Of a stretch of DNA of 64,000 bases, positions 41,574 through 50,345 are shown piece after piece (position 1 is the first letter of the stretch; every line of letters begins with the position of its first letter). The notes under the pieces are model-generated. The model did no database searches and was not told where the DNA came from. It worked only from the letters and a program-made list of their open reading frames with translations. Made by a program: the position numbers and the translations under genes. Origin of the DNA: CAWBYL01 sp963793025 (GTDB lineage: Bacteria; Actinomycetota; Acidimicrobiia; Acidimicrobiales; Acidimicrobilacustridaceae); assembly GCA_963793025.1 (NCBI GenBank), contig CAWBYL010000006.1, positions 434,001 to 498,000 of the forward strand, written 5' to 3'.

Positions 41574-42734
41574 ATGAGCCTGAGTGATCGGTGCGCGGTC
41601 GTCGGCATCGGCAACACCGCCTACACCCGGGGCACCTCGCGCACGACGCTCGAGTTGCACCTCGAGGCGTCCCTGCTGGCCCTGGCCGACGCCGGGCTGA
41701 CCACCTCCGACGTCGATGCGGTGCTGCCCAGCGCCGTCGCCGGGCGCCACGCCGAGGAGTTCGTCATGAACCTCGGTCTCCGCGACCTGCGCTACAGCTC
41801 GACCGTGCACATGGGTGGCGCCAGCCTGATCGCCTCCATCCAGAACGCCTGCCTGGCCGTCACCTCCGGTCTGGCCTCTTGCGTCCTGCTCCCGGCCGGA
41901 CGTCGGGGCTATTCGGGGGAGCGGGTCTCGACCGGACAGTCGGTGCCCGAGGGGGTGATGGACTCCACCACCGAGTTCGAGCGCCCGTTCGGCAACACCG
42001 TCGCCGTCCAGTGGTTCGCCCAGGCCGCCATGCGCCACATGTTTGAGCACGGGACGACGAGCGAGCAGCTCGGGCTGGTCGCCGTCAACAGCCGAGCCAA
42101 CGCCAACCTGAACCCACAGGCCCTGATGCACGGGCGGCCGATGACGCTGGCCGATCACCAGTCGTCACGGATGATCTCGTCGCCCCTCCGCCTGCTCGAC
42201 TGCTCCCTCGAGTCCGACGGGGCGGGGGCCATCGTCATCACCAGCGTCGAACGGGCCCGCGACCTCGACGTGGATCCGATCCTCATCGGGGGCGTGGCCG
42301 AGGCCCACTCCTATCCGTCGACGTCGCTCACCCAGAAGGTGGACATGGCCCGGGTGGCCACCCTGGCCGAGGCGTCGACCCGAGCGTTCGCCGAGGCCGG
42401 CATCACGCCCGCTGACCTCGACTGCCTCCAGGTGCACGAGGGATTCACCTGGTACGTGCTCGCCGCGTTGGAGGCGATCGGTGTCGTCGGGCCCGGTGAG
42501 GGCGGACCGTTCGTCGAGGCCGGCCACATCGCGCTGGGCGCCGCCCTGCCCGTGAACACGCACGGGGGCTCGCTGTCCGAAGGGCACGTCTCCGGTGTGA
42601 ACCACGTGATCGAGGCCGTTCGCCAGCTACGGGGGACCGTCGAACCCGAACGGCAGGTCGCCGGCTGTGAGCACGTCGGTGTGGTGATCGAGGGGAACTT
42701 CTTCGAGGGCTCGGCCCTGGTGCTACGGCGATGA
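41574..42734 (+). CDS. Thiolase-fold acetyl-CoA acetyltransferase/lipid-transfer-like protein
   Basis: Thiolase-superfamily protein of 386 residues, start ATG 41574 with AGGAGGGAG upstream. Seen: AVVGIGNTAYTRGTSRT at the N-terminus, SIQNACLAVTSGLASCVLL near 87-105 (nucleophile Cys position), VHEGFTWYVLAALEAIG near 285, and VNTHGGSLSEGHVSGVNHV near 325-343 (catalytic His). It overlaps a DUF35 gene by 4 bp. Thiolase-like/DUF35 pairs are known to form aldolase or thiolase complexes in mycobacterial steroid side-chain breakdown (Ltp2-type), which is the likely role. Confidence 0.88.
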   Translation: MSLSDRCAVVGIGNTAYTRGTSRTTLELHLEASLLALADAGLTTSDVDAVLPSAVAGRHAEEFVMNLGLRDLRYSSTVHMGGASLIASIQNACLAVTSGLASCVLLPAGRRGYSGERVSTGQSVPEGVMDSTTEFERPFGNTVAVQWFAQAAMRHMFEHGTTSEQLGLVAVNSRANANLNPQALMHGRPMTLADHQSSRMISSPLRLLDCSLESDGAGAIVITSVERARDLDVDPILIGGVAEAHSYPSTSLTQKVDMARVATLAEASTRAFAEAGITPADLDCLQVHEGFTWYVLAALEAIGVVGPGEGGPFVEAGHIALGAALPVNTHGGSLSEGHVSGVNHVIEAVRQLRGTVEPERQVAGCEHVGVVIEGNFFEGSALVLRR

Positions 42735-43168
42735 CCGAACTCGATGACCTCGTGCCCGAGCGGCCCCGGCCGACCACGAGCGACCTGACGGCAGGCTTCT
42801 GGGCGGCCGCTCGCGACCACCGACTGGTGGTGCAGAAGTGCGACAGCTGCCATGCCCGGCGCCACTACCCGCAGCCGCTGTGCCCCGAGTGCCACTCCGA
42901 CGCGTTCACGTGGAGTCGCCTCTCGGGCCGCGGCACGATCCACACCTTCACGGTCACCCACCAGGCGTTCCATCCGGCGTGGGCCGGACGGGTGCCGTTC
43001 GTGGTCGCCACCATCGACCTGGAGGAAGGCCTGCGGATGGTGAGTGACCTGCCGCCGGATGACACCGAGCGCGTCGCCATCGGCCTTCCGGTCGAGTGTT
43101 GGTTCGAGGACCACGAGCTCGACGACGGAACAAGGTTCACCTTCCCCCGATTCCGCCTGGTCCCCTGA
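42731..43168 (+). CDS. DUF35 zinc-ribbon/OB-fold acyl-CoA-associated protein
   Basis: Protein of 145 residues. The rubredoxin-like zinc ribbon is KCDSCHARRHYPQPLCPECH at about 36-55 and is followed by an OB-fold with GRGTIHTFTVTHQAFHPAW. DUF35 proteins deliver or bind acyl-CoA for partner thiolases. It overlaps the thiolase-like gene (ATGA), so a complex is likely. Confidence 0.9.
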   Translation: MTELDDLVPERPRPTTSDLTAGFWAAARDHRLVVQKCDSCHARRHYPQPLCPECHSDAFTWSRLSGRGTIHTFTVTHQAFHPAWAGRVPFVVATIDLEEGLRMVSDLPPDDTERVAIGLPVECWFEDHELDDGTRFTFPRFRLVP

Positions 43169-43220
43169 CCCGTGGGCGCCAGTTCTGCCACTGGTCCCGC
43201 TCTGGTCCCAGATCGGAGGG

Positions 43221-43243
43221 CTCTCCGCCCTCGGCGGTGAGAG
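43221..43243. terminator. Hairpin between the thiolase/DUF35 and the pknG-type operon
   Basis: CTCTCCGCC and GGCGG(tg)AGAG form a bulged stem with a 3-nt loop, located before the -10 element of the next operon. It probably terminates the preceding operon. Confidence 0.4.
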
Positions 43244-43251
43244 GGCACCGA

Positions 43252-43291
43252 TACGCTGAGCCACGAGGTGCGCAGGCGAGCAGGCGGGGAG
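43252..43291 (+). promoter_or_regulatory. Promoter and ribosome site of the aspartate decarboxylase–PknG operon
   Basis: TACGCT (43252-43257) fits a -10 element, though no good -35 is seen. GGGGAG (43286-43291) lies 6 nt before ATG 43298. No other promoter is apparent inside the following 13.6 kb, as the genes overlap or nearly touch. Confidence 0.45.
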
Positions 43292-43297
43292 TGAGCG

Positions 43298-45007
43298 ATG
43301 ACGACGAGCGACGACCGGGCCGCCCTCGCCGCCGACGCCGGATCCCTGGAGCTCCGGGCCCGGCCGGACCTGGCGGTCCTGAGCCCTTTCGAGCTCCGGT
43401 CGCATCTGGCCGCGTTGGCCCACGACCATCCGGCTGTCCTCGACGCCGGTCGCGGGAACCCCAACTGGATCGCCACCAGCCCTCGCGAGGCGTTCTTCGC
43501 CCTCGGCGGGTTCGCTCTCGACGAAGCCTGCGAGCCCGGGCACGAGCCGGGGCTGGCCGACTTCATCGAGCCGAAGGGCATCGCCGACCGACTCGAACGT
43601 TGGCTCGACGCCAACCGCGAGCGGCGGGGGGTCGAGACCCTGCGGCGTTGCGTGGGGGTGGGGCTCGACCGCGGGTTCGAGCCCGACGCCTGGGTCTACG
43701 AGCTGGTCGATGGCATCATCGGCGACCGCTATCCCACCCCCGACCGCATCGCTCCCCACGTGGAGCAGGTCGTGAGCCGCTACCTGGTCCGTGAGCTCTG
43801 CGACCACGGCGAGCTCGACCGCCCGTTGCACCTGTTCGCCACCGAGGGGGGCTCGGCGGCGATGTGCTACCTGTTCGACTCGCTCAACCTGAACGGAGTC
43901 CTGCCCACCGGAGCCAAGGTGGCCATCATGGTGCCGGCGTTCACGCCGTACCTCGAGATCCCCCACCTGCCCCGCTTCGGGTTCGAGATCGTCGAGGTGG
44001 TGGCGGACGGGCTCGACGCGAACGGCGCCCACACCTGGCAGTTCAGCGAGGCCGAGCTCCAGAAGCTCGCCGACCCCGACGTGGCCGCGCTGTTCGTCAT
44101 CAACCCGTCGAACCCACCCTCGGTGATGCTCGACGACGACACCCTGGACCGGCTCGTCGCCATCGTCGCCGAGCACAACCCGAACCTCGTCATCGTCTCC
44201 GACGACGTCTATGCCACCTTCGTCGACGGCTTCCGGTCGATCCTCGGGGCCCTGCCCACGAACACGATCCTCGTCTACTCGTTCTCCAAGCTCTTCGGTG
44301 CCACCGGGTGGAGGCTCGGGGTGGTCGGGATGGGCGACGACCACGTCGTCGACGACATCATCGCCGGGCACGCCGCCGGGCTGCGCTCCGCGCTGCGCGA
44401 GCGGTACCAGTCGATCACCGACGACGTCGGCGACCTGCGCTTCCTCGACCGCATGGTCGCCGACTCGCGGCTCGTCGCGCTCAACCACACCGCCGGCCTG
44501 TCGGGCCCGCAGCAGGTGCAGATGGCGCTGTTCGCGGCCACCGAGCTGGCCGACGAGCTCGACAGCTACGAGGACCGCTGCCGGGACATGCTGGCGGGCC
44601 GGCTCGAATGCCTCTACCGGGCTCTCGGCGTCGACCTCGACCCCGACGAGTACCGGGCCGGCTACTACGTGGAGCTGGATCTGGCGTGGTGGTCCCGTCG
44701 CCGCTACGGCGACGAGTTCGCCGACCGCCTCACCGTCGAGGCCGACTCGGTCGGGATCGTCTGCGATCTCGCCGCCCACGCCGGAGTGGTGCTCCTCGAC
44801 GGGGGTGGCTTCTCCGGACCGGCCCTGTCGGTGCGCATCTCCCTCGCCAACCTCCGGGATGTGGACTACACCGAGATCGGTAGGCGCGTCGTCGATCGGT
44901 TCGACGAGTACCACCTGGTCTGGTTCGAACCGCCGGTCCCGGAAGGCGACGAGGTGGCGCCGGTCTACGATCCGTCGCACACCCCTGTCGCCGAGGAGAC
45001 GCTGTGA
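43298..45007 (+). CDS. aspD: Aspartate 4-decarboxylase (bifunctional aminotransferase), head of the PknG operon
   Basis: Fold type I PLP enzyme of 569 residues, converting L-aspartate to L-alanine and CO2. Seen: RGNPNWIATSPREAFFALGG near 50-69 (the long N-terminal segment typical of AspD), LFATEGGSAAMCYLFDSLN near 182, INPSNPPSVMLDDDTL near 268, VSDDVYATF near 300, and the PLP-lysine motif VYSFSKLFGATGWRLGVVG near 326-344. Length fits the aspartate 4-decarboxylase family rather than ordinary aminotransferases (about 400). Its stop overlaps the TelA gene by GTGA, so it is co-translated with the signalling operon, whose mycobacterial counterpart senses aspartate/glutamate. Confidence 0.87.
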   Translation: MTTSDDRAALAADAGSLELRARPDLAVLSPFELRSHLAALAHDHPAVLDAGRGNPNWIATSPREAFFALGGFALDEACEPGHEPGLADFIEPKGIADRLERWLDANRERRGVETLRRCVGVGLDRGFEPDAWVYELVDGIIGDRYPTPDRIAPHVEQVVSRYLVRELCDHGELDRPLHLFATEGGSAAMCYLFDSLNLNGVLPTGAKVAIMVPAFTPYLEIPHLPRFGFEIVEVVADGLDANGAHTWQFSEAELQKLADPDVAALFVINPSNPPSVMLDDDTLDRLVAIVAEHNPNLVIVSDDVYATFVDGFRSILGALPTNTILVYSFSKLFGATGWRLGVVGMGDDHVVDDIIAGHAAGLRSALRERYQSITDDVGDLRFLDRMVADSRLVALNHTAGLSGPQQVQMALFAATELADELDSYEDRCRDMLAGRLECLYRALGVDLDPDEYRAGYYVELDLAWWSRRRYGDEFADRLTVEADSVGIVCDLAAHAGVVLLDGGGFSGPALSVRISLANLRDVDYTEIGRRVVDRFDEYHLVWFEPPVPEGDEVAPVYDPSHTPVAEETL

Positions 45008-46167
45008 GCACGACGCCCGAGCCCGCCGTCACGCCTGCCACCGAGGCCCTCACGCCGCCTGAGCCGGTCACGGCCGTCGCGCCCGAGGCGGCCGACGAGA
45101 AGATGCCCATCACGCCCGAGCGCACCGCCGAGCTCGACCAGGTCGCCGCCGCCTACATGGCCCGGATCACCTCGCTCGACGTCGCCTCGCCGGAGTTCGC
45201 GGCGGCCACCGACGAGCTCCGGGCGATCGGCGACGCCGAGATGCGCGAGAGCGCCCAGGCCTCCAACCGGCTCCTCGACACACCGGTTCGAGCCCTCGAG
45301 GGTGACGCCGCCACCGCCAAGGTGGCGGGCACCCTGACCGAGCTGCGCCGCACCGTCGAGGATCTCGACCCCGCCCAGGCCACGGGGGTCAAGAAGCTCC
45401 TCGGTCTGATCCCGTTCGGCGACAAGCTGCGTGACTACTTCCACAAGTACGAGTCGGCGCAGAGCCACCTCGACGCCATCGTGAACGCCCTCTACGACGG
45501 CAAGGACGAGCTGCTGGCCGACAACGTGGCCCTCGAGAACGAGCGGCGGAACCTGTGGGAGTCGATGGCCCGCCTTCGCGAGTTCGCCTACATCGCCGGG
45601 GCCCTCGACGCCGCCGTCGAGGCCGAGATCGCCAGGGTGCAGACCTCCGACCCGGAGCGGGCGGCCAAGCTGCGCGACCAGGTCCTGTTCTACGTGCGCC
45701 AGAAGCACACCGACCTGTTGACCCAGCTGGCGGTGTCGATCCAGGGCTACCTGGCCATCGACCTGGTGAAGCGGAACAACGTCGAGCTCATCAAGGGAGT
45801 CGATCGGGCCACGACCACCACCCTCTCGGCGCTGCGCACCGCCGTCGTCGTCGCTCAGGCCCTGACCCACCAGAAGCTCGTGCTCGACCAGATCAGCGCG
45901 CTCAACACCACCACCGAGAACATGATCGCCGGCACCTCCAAGATGCTGAAGGAGCAGGGCGCCGAGATCCACGCCCAGGCCTCGAGCGAGATGATCTCCA
46001 TCGAGACCCTCCAGGCGGCCTTCGCCGACGTGTACGCGGCGATGGACGCCGTCGACACCTACAAGGCCCAGGCCCTCGACTCCATGGGTCAGACCGTCTC
46101 GGCCCTCGAGACCGAGGTGGCCGCGGCCCGGAAGTACCTCGACCGTTCGGGCGCCCCCGAGCAGTGA
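45004..46167 (+). CDS. TelA/KlaA family protein
   Basis: Mostly helical protein of 387 residues of the TelA family (toxic-anion-resistance, PF05816). An acidic, Pro-rich N-terminus is followed by DPAQATGVKKLLGLIPFGDKL near 118-138 (family hallmark preceding KLRDYFHKY), long coiled-coil helices, and DLVKRNNVELIKGVDRATTT near 257-276. TelA proteins occur with tellurite/stress and VWA genes and may act as adaptors. The GTG start overlaps aspD; its stop overlaps the next gene. The actual role in this operon is unknown. Confidence 0.88.
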   Translation: MSTTPEPAVTPATEALTPPEPVTAVAPEAADEKMPITPERTAELDQVAAAYMARITSLDVASPEFAAATDELRAIGDAEMRESAQASNRLLDTPVRALEGDAATAKVAGTLTELRRTVEDLDPAQATGVKKLLGLIPFGDKLRDYFHKYESAQSHLDAIVNALYDGKDELLADNVALENERRNLWESMARLREFAYIAGALDAAVEAEIARVQTSDPERAAKLRDQVLFYVRQKHTDLLTQLAVSIQGYLAIDLVKRNNVELIKGVDRATTTTLSALRTAVVVAQALTHQKLVLDQISALNTTTENMIAGTSKMLKEQGAEIHAQASSEMISIETLQAAFADVYAAMDAVDTYKAQALDSMGQTVSALETEVAAARKYLDRSGAPEQ

Positions 46168-46691
46168 TCATCGCCGGCATCGTCGCCGCGGTGGTGGCGA
46201 TCGGCGCCGCGGGCGGGGCAGTGGCCACCGCCCGCCGGCGGAGGACCCCCGCACCGGCCCCTCCACGGCCTGATCTCGGTGGGAGCCTCCACGACCTGGC
46301 CGAGCGCGTGCGCCCCGACGTCCCGTCCGCCGTCGTCGCCCGGGTTTCGCGGATCGCCGACCTCGTCGACGAGATCGAGCCCCGACTCGACGCCATGGGC
46401 CTCGCCGACGTGGATGCCCACTCCGTCACCCGGACCGCGACCACCTATGTGCCGGAGGCGCTGGAGGCCTACATGCGCCTGCCCCGCAGCTTCGCCGACA
46501 CCCGCAAGATCCAGGGTTCGAAGACGGCCCTGGCGGTGCTGTGCGATCAGCTCGACCTACTCGGCGCCAAGATGGACGACGTCTACGACGCCGTGCACCG
46601 GCGCGACGCCCAGGCCCTCATCGCCCACGGCCAGTTCCTCCAGGCCCGCTTCGCCAACGGTTCGGGCGTCCTCGATGCGGGAACCGGATGA
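46164..46691 (+). CDS. Small membrane-anchored helical protein of the PknG operon
   Basis: Unrecognised protein of 175 residues. One N-terminal transmembrane helix ([21 protein letters not shown]) is followed by an RRRR stop-transfer and a cytoplasmic helical domain containing [20 protein letters not shown] near 93. The start is GTG 46164, overlapping the TelA stop; its own stop overlaps the AAA+ start. It may recruit TelA or the ATPase to the membrane, by position only. Confidence 0.75.
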   Translation: MIIAGIVAAVVAIGAAGGAVATARRRRTPAPAPPRPDLGGSLHDLAERVRPDVPSAVVARVSRIADLVDEIEPRLDAMGLADVDAHSVTRTATTYVPEALEAYMRLPRSFADTRKIQGSKTALAVLCDQLDLLGAKMDDVYDAVHRRDAQALIAHGQFLQARFANGSGVLDAGTG

Positions 46692-48100
46692 GCGGCAACG
46701 CCGTCGCCGGCCTGATCGACGCCGTGGCCGCCGCCGGGGGCACATCCCCGGCGCTGGCCGAGCTGTGCGCGGCGGTCGCCATCGGCAACGAGGGGCCGGC
46801 GGACGTGGAGTGGCGCCAGGTGTTCGACACGGAGCGGCGCACCCTGGCCCAGGCTGCCGCGGCCGCCGATCCGGCGTCGTTGGCCTCCGCCGACGAGGGA
46901 TGGCGACGGGCCGCTCGGCCGTGCGTGTACGCCGCCGCTCAGCTCGGCACCCCGACCCTCGACGGCCTCCTCAACGCCGGCCGCCTGGCCGGGCGCCTGG
47001 CCGCCGGCGACCCACCGACGGGCACCGACCCCCTGACCGACGTGCTCGGCCAGTTGTCGGCCACCACTGATGCCTTGCGCCAGGCCGGCTCGCCGCCGCC
47101 TCCTCCCCGCGATGCGTCGGCGGACCTCTCGGTTGCTCCGACCGGGCCCGGGGCGGCCGCCACGGCCCAGGCGGCGTCACCGACCGCTGAGGTCGAGCCG
47201 GCACCTGAGCCGCGCCCCCTCGAGGAGTTGCTGGCCGAGCTCGACGAGCTCGTGGGGTTGGCCGAGGTGAAGGCCGAGGTCCACGCCCAGGCGCAGCTGC
47301 TGCGCGTCGCCGGCCTGCGCCGCGACGCCGGGCTGCGCACCGGCGACATCACCCGGCACCTCGTCTTCGTGGGCAACCCGGGCACGGGCAAGACCACCGT
47401 CGCCCGCCTCCTCGCCGAGATCTACCGGGCGACCGGCGTCCTCCCGCAGGGCCACCTCGTCGAGGTCGACCGGTCCGAGCTGGTGGCCGGCTACGTCGGT
47501 CAGACCGCCATCAAGACCGCTCAGGTCATCGATTCGGCGGTGGGCGGTGTGCTCTTCGTCGACGAGGCCTACGCCCTCGCCGACGACGACTTCGGTTCCG
47601 AGGCGATCGAGACGATGGTGAAGGGAATGGAGGACCATCGTGAGACCCTGGTCGTGGTGGTGGCCGGCTACCCCGGGCCGATGGAGAACTTCGTGGCCGC
47701 CAACCCGGGCCTGCGCAGTCGGTTCCGCAAGACGATCACCTTCGCCGACTACGGCGTCGACGAGCTCGTCGACATCTTCGACCGGATGGCCGTGAAGGCC
47801 GACTACTCGCCGACCGACGCCTGCCGTGAGCACCTGCGGGAGCTGGCCCGCGCCGAGGAGCAGAGTGAGAGCTTCGGCAACGCCCGGTGGGTCCGCAGCC
47901 GCCTGGAGGCGGCGATGGTCAACGCCGCCTGGCGCCTGCGGGGTGTCGACGAACCGACGCTCGACCAGCTGAGAAGGCTGGAGCCCGACGACCTCGTCGA
48001 TCGACCGCCGGCGGAGCATCCCGACGAGCTCGCCGCCTCCGTCCCAACCGGTCCGAACTCACCGGCTTCGCCGGTGGAGGCCTCCGTGGAGCACCCATGA
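46688..48100 (+). CDS. AAA+ ATPase, CbbX/SpoVK-like
   Basis: ATPase of 470 residues. An N-terminal alpha-helical region (about 1-145), a Pro/Ala linker, then a CbbX-type AAA+ module: [20 protein letters not shown] near 190, Walker [19 protein letters not shown] near 228, Walker [19 protein letters not shown] near 285, arginine-finger region [17 protein letters not shown] near 340, and the lid [20 protein letters not shown] near 400. Such ATPases remodel protein complexes, e.g. rubisco activase CbbX and type VII EccA. The partner here is probably an operon product. Confidence 0.9.
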   Translation: MSGNAVAGLIDAVAAAGGTSPALAELCAAVAIGNEGPADVEWRQVFDTERRTLAQAAAAADPASLASADEGWRRAARPCVYAAAQLGTPTLDGLLNAGRLAGRLAAGDPPTGTDPLTDVLGQLSATTDALRQAGSPPPPPRDASADLSVAPTGPGAAATAQAASPTAEVEPAPEPRPLEELLAELDELVGLAEVKAEVHAQAQLLRVAGLRRDAGLRTGDITRHLVFVGNPGTGKTTVARLLAEIYRATGVLPQGHLVEVDRSELVAGYVGQTAIKTAQVIDSAVGGVLFVDEAYALADDDFGSEAIETMVKGMEDHRETLVVVVAGYPGPMENFVAANPGLRSRFRKTITFADYGVDELVDIFDRMAVKADYSPTDACREHLRELARAEEQSESFGNARWVRSRLEAAMVNAAWRLRGVDEPTLDQLRRLEPDDLVDRPPAEHPDELAASVPTGPNSPASPVEASVEHP

Positions 48101-49374
48101 CCGCCGTTGCCGAGCCCCGCCAGGGCGGCGGACCGGGTGGACCCGCCGATCTCCCTCCCGCCCCTGTCCCACCCCGGGCGACCTCGACGCCGGTGGCGTT
48201 GTGGCGGGTCGGCGTGCTGTGCGCCGTGGTGGCCCTGCTCGCCGGCATCCTCGTGGCCGTCGCCGCCTTCGACCGGGCCGCCCGACTCGACGACGCCGCG
48301 GCCAAGACCCGCCAGCTCGTCACCCTCACCGACGCCCGCAGCCAGGTGGCGGCGGCCGACGCGGCCGCCACCGCCGCCTTCTTGAAGGGCGGTATCGAGG
48401 ACGCGGAGGGCCGCAACGCCTACCTCACCGCGCTCGACGGCGCCAGCGTCAGCGTGAACCAGGCTGCGGCCAGCGGCATCGGTGACACCGACGCCCTGGC
48501 CGCGGTGGCCGAGGCGATCGGGTCGTACCGCGGCACGGTGGAGTACGCCCGGGCCCTCAACCGCCAGGGTCTCCCCATCGGTGCCGCCTACCTGCGTGAC
48601 GCCGGCACCACCCTCGCCGACGACGTCGTCGCCACCCTCGACGCCGAGATCGCCGCGGTGAGCGGGTCCATCCGCACCAACGCCTCGCCCCTCACGGTCG
48701 CCGTCACCGTCGTGGTGCTCCTCGCCTTCGTCGCCGGGGTCGCGCTCACCTTCGTCGTGCTGTCGCAGCGCACCCGCCGCTACGTGAACCCCGGCGTGGC
48801 ACTCGGCGCCGGCATCGTCGCCGTGGTCGTGGTGGCGTGGCTGGTGGTCACGGTGGCCGTCACCTCCTCGGTGAACGACGCCGTGCGGGGTCCCCTGCGC
48901 GACACCGTCCAGCTCGCCCAGGTCCGGACGCTCGCCTTCGACGCCCGCAGCGCCGAGAACCTGAACCTCATCGCCCGCGGCTCGGACCCGAGCTACGCCG
49001 CCCGTCGTGACGCCGACCTCGACGACGCCCGCCGCCGCCTCGTCGTCGTCGGATCCGAGGGCTCGACGGTGCAGCGTGCGCTGGCCGACTTCGAGGCCCA
49101 GCTCGTCGCCGCCGACACTGCCGACGCAGAGGGGAACTACGAAGAAGCGGTCCGGATCGCCACCCAGGCCGACGACGGCGTGGGCCCGGCCTTCGCCGAC
49201 TTCGACCGGGTGAGCGCCACCGTCGTCGCCGATCGGGCCGATGCCGCCGTCGACGGCCTCACCAGCGGTCGACCGGCATTGATCTGGGTCGGGGTGGCGT
49301 CGTTGCTGGCCGGTGTGGGCGGAGCGGCCCTGGCCTGGTGGGGCGTGTCCCAACGCCGGAGGGAGTACCAGTGA
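48097..49374 (+). CDS. glnX: GlnX-like membrane sensor protein
   Basis: Integral membrane protein of 425 residues with four predicted helices: about 36-58, 200-225, 235-258 and 393-416. These enclose two extracytoplasmic helical loops (about 59-198 and 260-392) of similar length, each rich in Ala/Asp with [15 protein letters not shown] and [13 protein letters not shown]. Topology, length and position directly before a GlnH-like gene match mycobacterial GlnX (Rv0412c type), which links the binding protein to PknG. The two loops look like an internal duplication. Overlaps with both neighbours by 4 bp. Confidence 0.82.
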   Translation: MTAVAEPRQGGGPGGPADLPPAPVPPRATSTPVALWRVGVLCAVVALLAGILVAVAAFDRAARLDDAAAKTRQLVTLTDARSQVAAADAAATAAFLKGGIEDAEGRNAYLTALDGASVSVNQAAASGIGDTDALAAVAEAIGSYRGTVEYARALNRQGLPIGAAYLRDAGTTLADDVVATLDAEIAAVSGSIRTNASPLTVAVTVVVLLAFVAGVALTFVVLSQRTRRYVNPGVALGAGIVAVVVVAWLVVTVAVTSSVNDAVRGPLRDTVQLAQVRTLAFDARSAENLNLIARGSDPSYAARRDADLDDARRRLVVVGSEGSTVQRALADFEAQLVAADTADAEGNYEEAVRIATQADDGVGPAFADFDRVSATVVADRADAAVDGLTSGRPALIWVGVASLLAGVGGAALAWWGVSQRRREYQ

Positions 49375-50342
49375 GAAGGGGCAGACTCGTCACCTCGATC
49401 GTCGCCGCCCTCGTCCTCATCGTGGCGGCGGGGGCCTGCTCGGCGGATCCGTCAGGTGACGACGTCGCCGGTCGGCCGACCACCTCGACCACCACGCCGG
49501 CGGCGACAGGAACCCCACCCGACTGCGGCAACCCCCGTGACTCCTACGCCCCGCCACCCACCCGGCCCTCGCCCGGGGCCATGCCCGCCGGCTCCAAGAT
49601 GGCCGAGATCCAGGATCGTGGTCGCCTCATCGTGGGGGTCAGCGCCGACACCCTGCTGTTCGGGTTCCGGAACCCGCTCACCGGCCAGCTCGAGGGCTTC
49701 GACATCGACATGGCCCGCCAGGTCGCGGCGGCCATCTTCGGTGCGACGGCGAACCCCGACGAGCACATCGAGTACCGGGTCATGGCCTACTCGGGACGCA
49801 TCCCGGCCCTCACCGCCCAGGACGTGGACATGGTGGCCGACGTGATGACGATCAACTGCCCCCGTTGGGCCCAGATCGCGTTCTCCAGCGAGTACTTCAC
49901 CGCCGGACAGAAGGTGATGGTCGCCAAGGACAGCGGCTACCAGTCCATCGAGGACCTGGCCGGGAAGAAGGCCTGCGCGGCCACCACGTCCACCAGCGAG
50001 AAGAAGCTCCTGGAGTACCCCGACGTGGAGGCGGTGATCGTTCCCCAGGTCTCCGACTGCATGGTGTTGTTCCAGTCCGGACAGATCGAAGGGATCGTCG
50101 GCGACGACACGGTGCTGGCCGGGTTCGTGGCCCAGGACCCCTACGCCGTCGTGGTGGGGCCGGCCCTCAGCGACGAGCCCTACGGCCTCGGGTTCAACCT
50201 GGACGACATCGACTTCGTGCGCTTCGCCAACTCGGTGCTGGCCGACGTCCGCGCCGACGGCACCTGGGCCCGGCTCTACGTCGACAACGGGATCGGGACG
50301 ACCGCCCCCGCGCCGCCCGACGCACGCTACGGGCGGGGCTGA
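49371..50342 (+). CDS. glnH: GlnH-like amino-acid-binding lipoprotein
   Basis: Type II periplasmic-binding-fold protein of 323 residues (SBP_bac_3). The signal peptide VTSIVAALVLIVAAGAC carries a lipobox-like Cys23. The binding domain has RGRLIVGVSADTLLFGFRNP near 82, GFDIDMARQVAAAIFG near 107, PALTAQDVDMVADVMTINC near 147 and IEGIVGDDTVLAGFVAQDPY near 240. No ABC permease or ATPase genes adjoin it, as with mycobacterial GlnH, so it works as a sensor for GlnX rather than for transport. Ligand by family: acidic amino acids or glutamine. Confidence 0.88.
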   Translation: MRRGRLVTSIVAALVLIVAAGACSADPSGDDVAGRPTTSTTTPAATGTPPDCGNPRDSYAPPPTRPSPGAMPAGSKMAEIQDRGRLIVGVSADTLLFGFRNPLTGQLEGFDIDMARQVAAAIFGATANPDEHIEYRVMAYSGRIPALTAQDVDMVADVMTINCPRWAQIAFSSEYFTAGQKVMVAKDSGYQSIEDLAGKKACAATTSTSEKKLLEYPDVEAVIVPQVSDCMVLFQSGQIEGIVGDDTVLAGFVAQDPYAVVVGPALSDEPYGLGFNLDDIDFVRFANSVLADVRADGTWARLYVDNGIGTTAPAPPDARYGRG

Positions 50343-50345
50343 GCG

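Noticed and set aside
42311..44980. 889-codon minus-strand frame opposite thiolase, DUF35 and aspartate decarboxylase genes
   Set aside because: His/Gly/Arg/Val-rich shadow with no domain, covering three recognised genes.
45004..46167. Tellurite resistance cassette
   Set aside because: Only the TelA family member is present; no TerB/C/D/Z genes adjoin, and the operon is clearly PknG-centred.
46688..48100. Type VII secretion EccA ATPase
   Set aside because: The AAA+ module is CbbX/SpoVK-like, but no Esx, EccB-E or mycosin genes are nearby.
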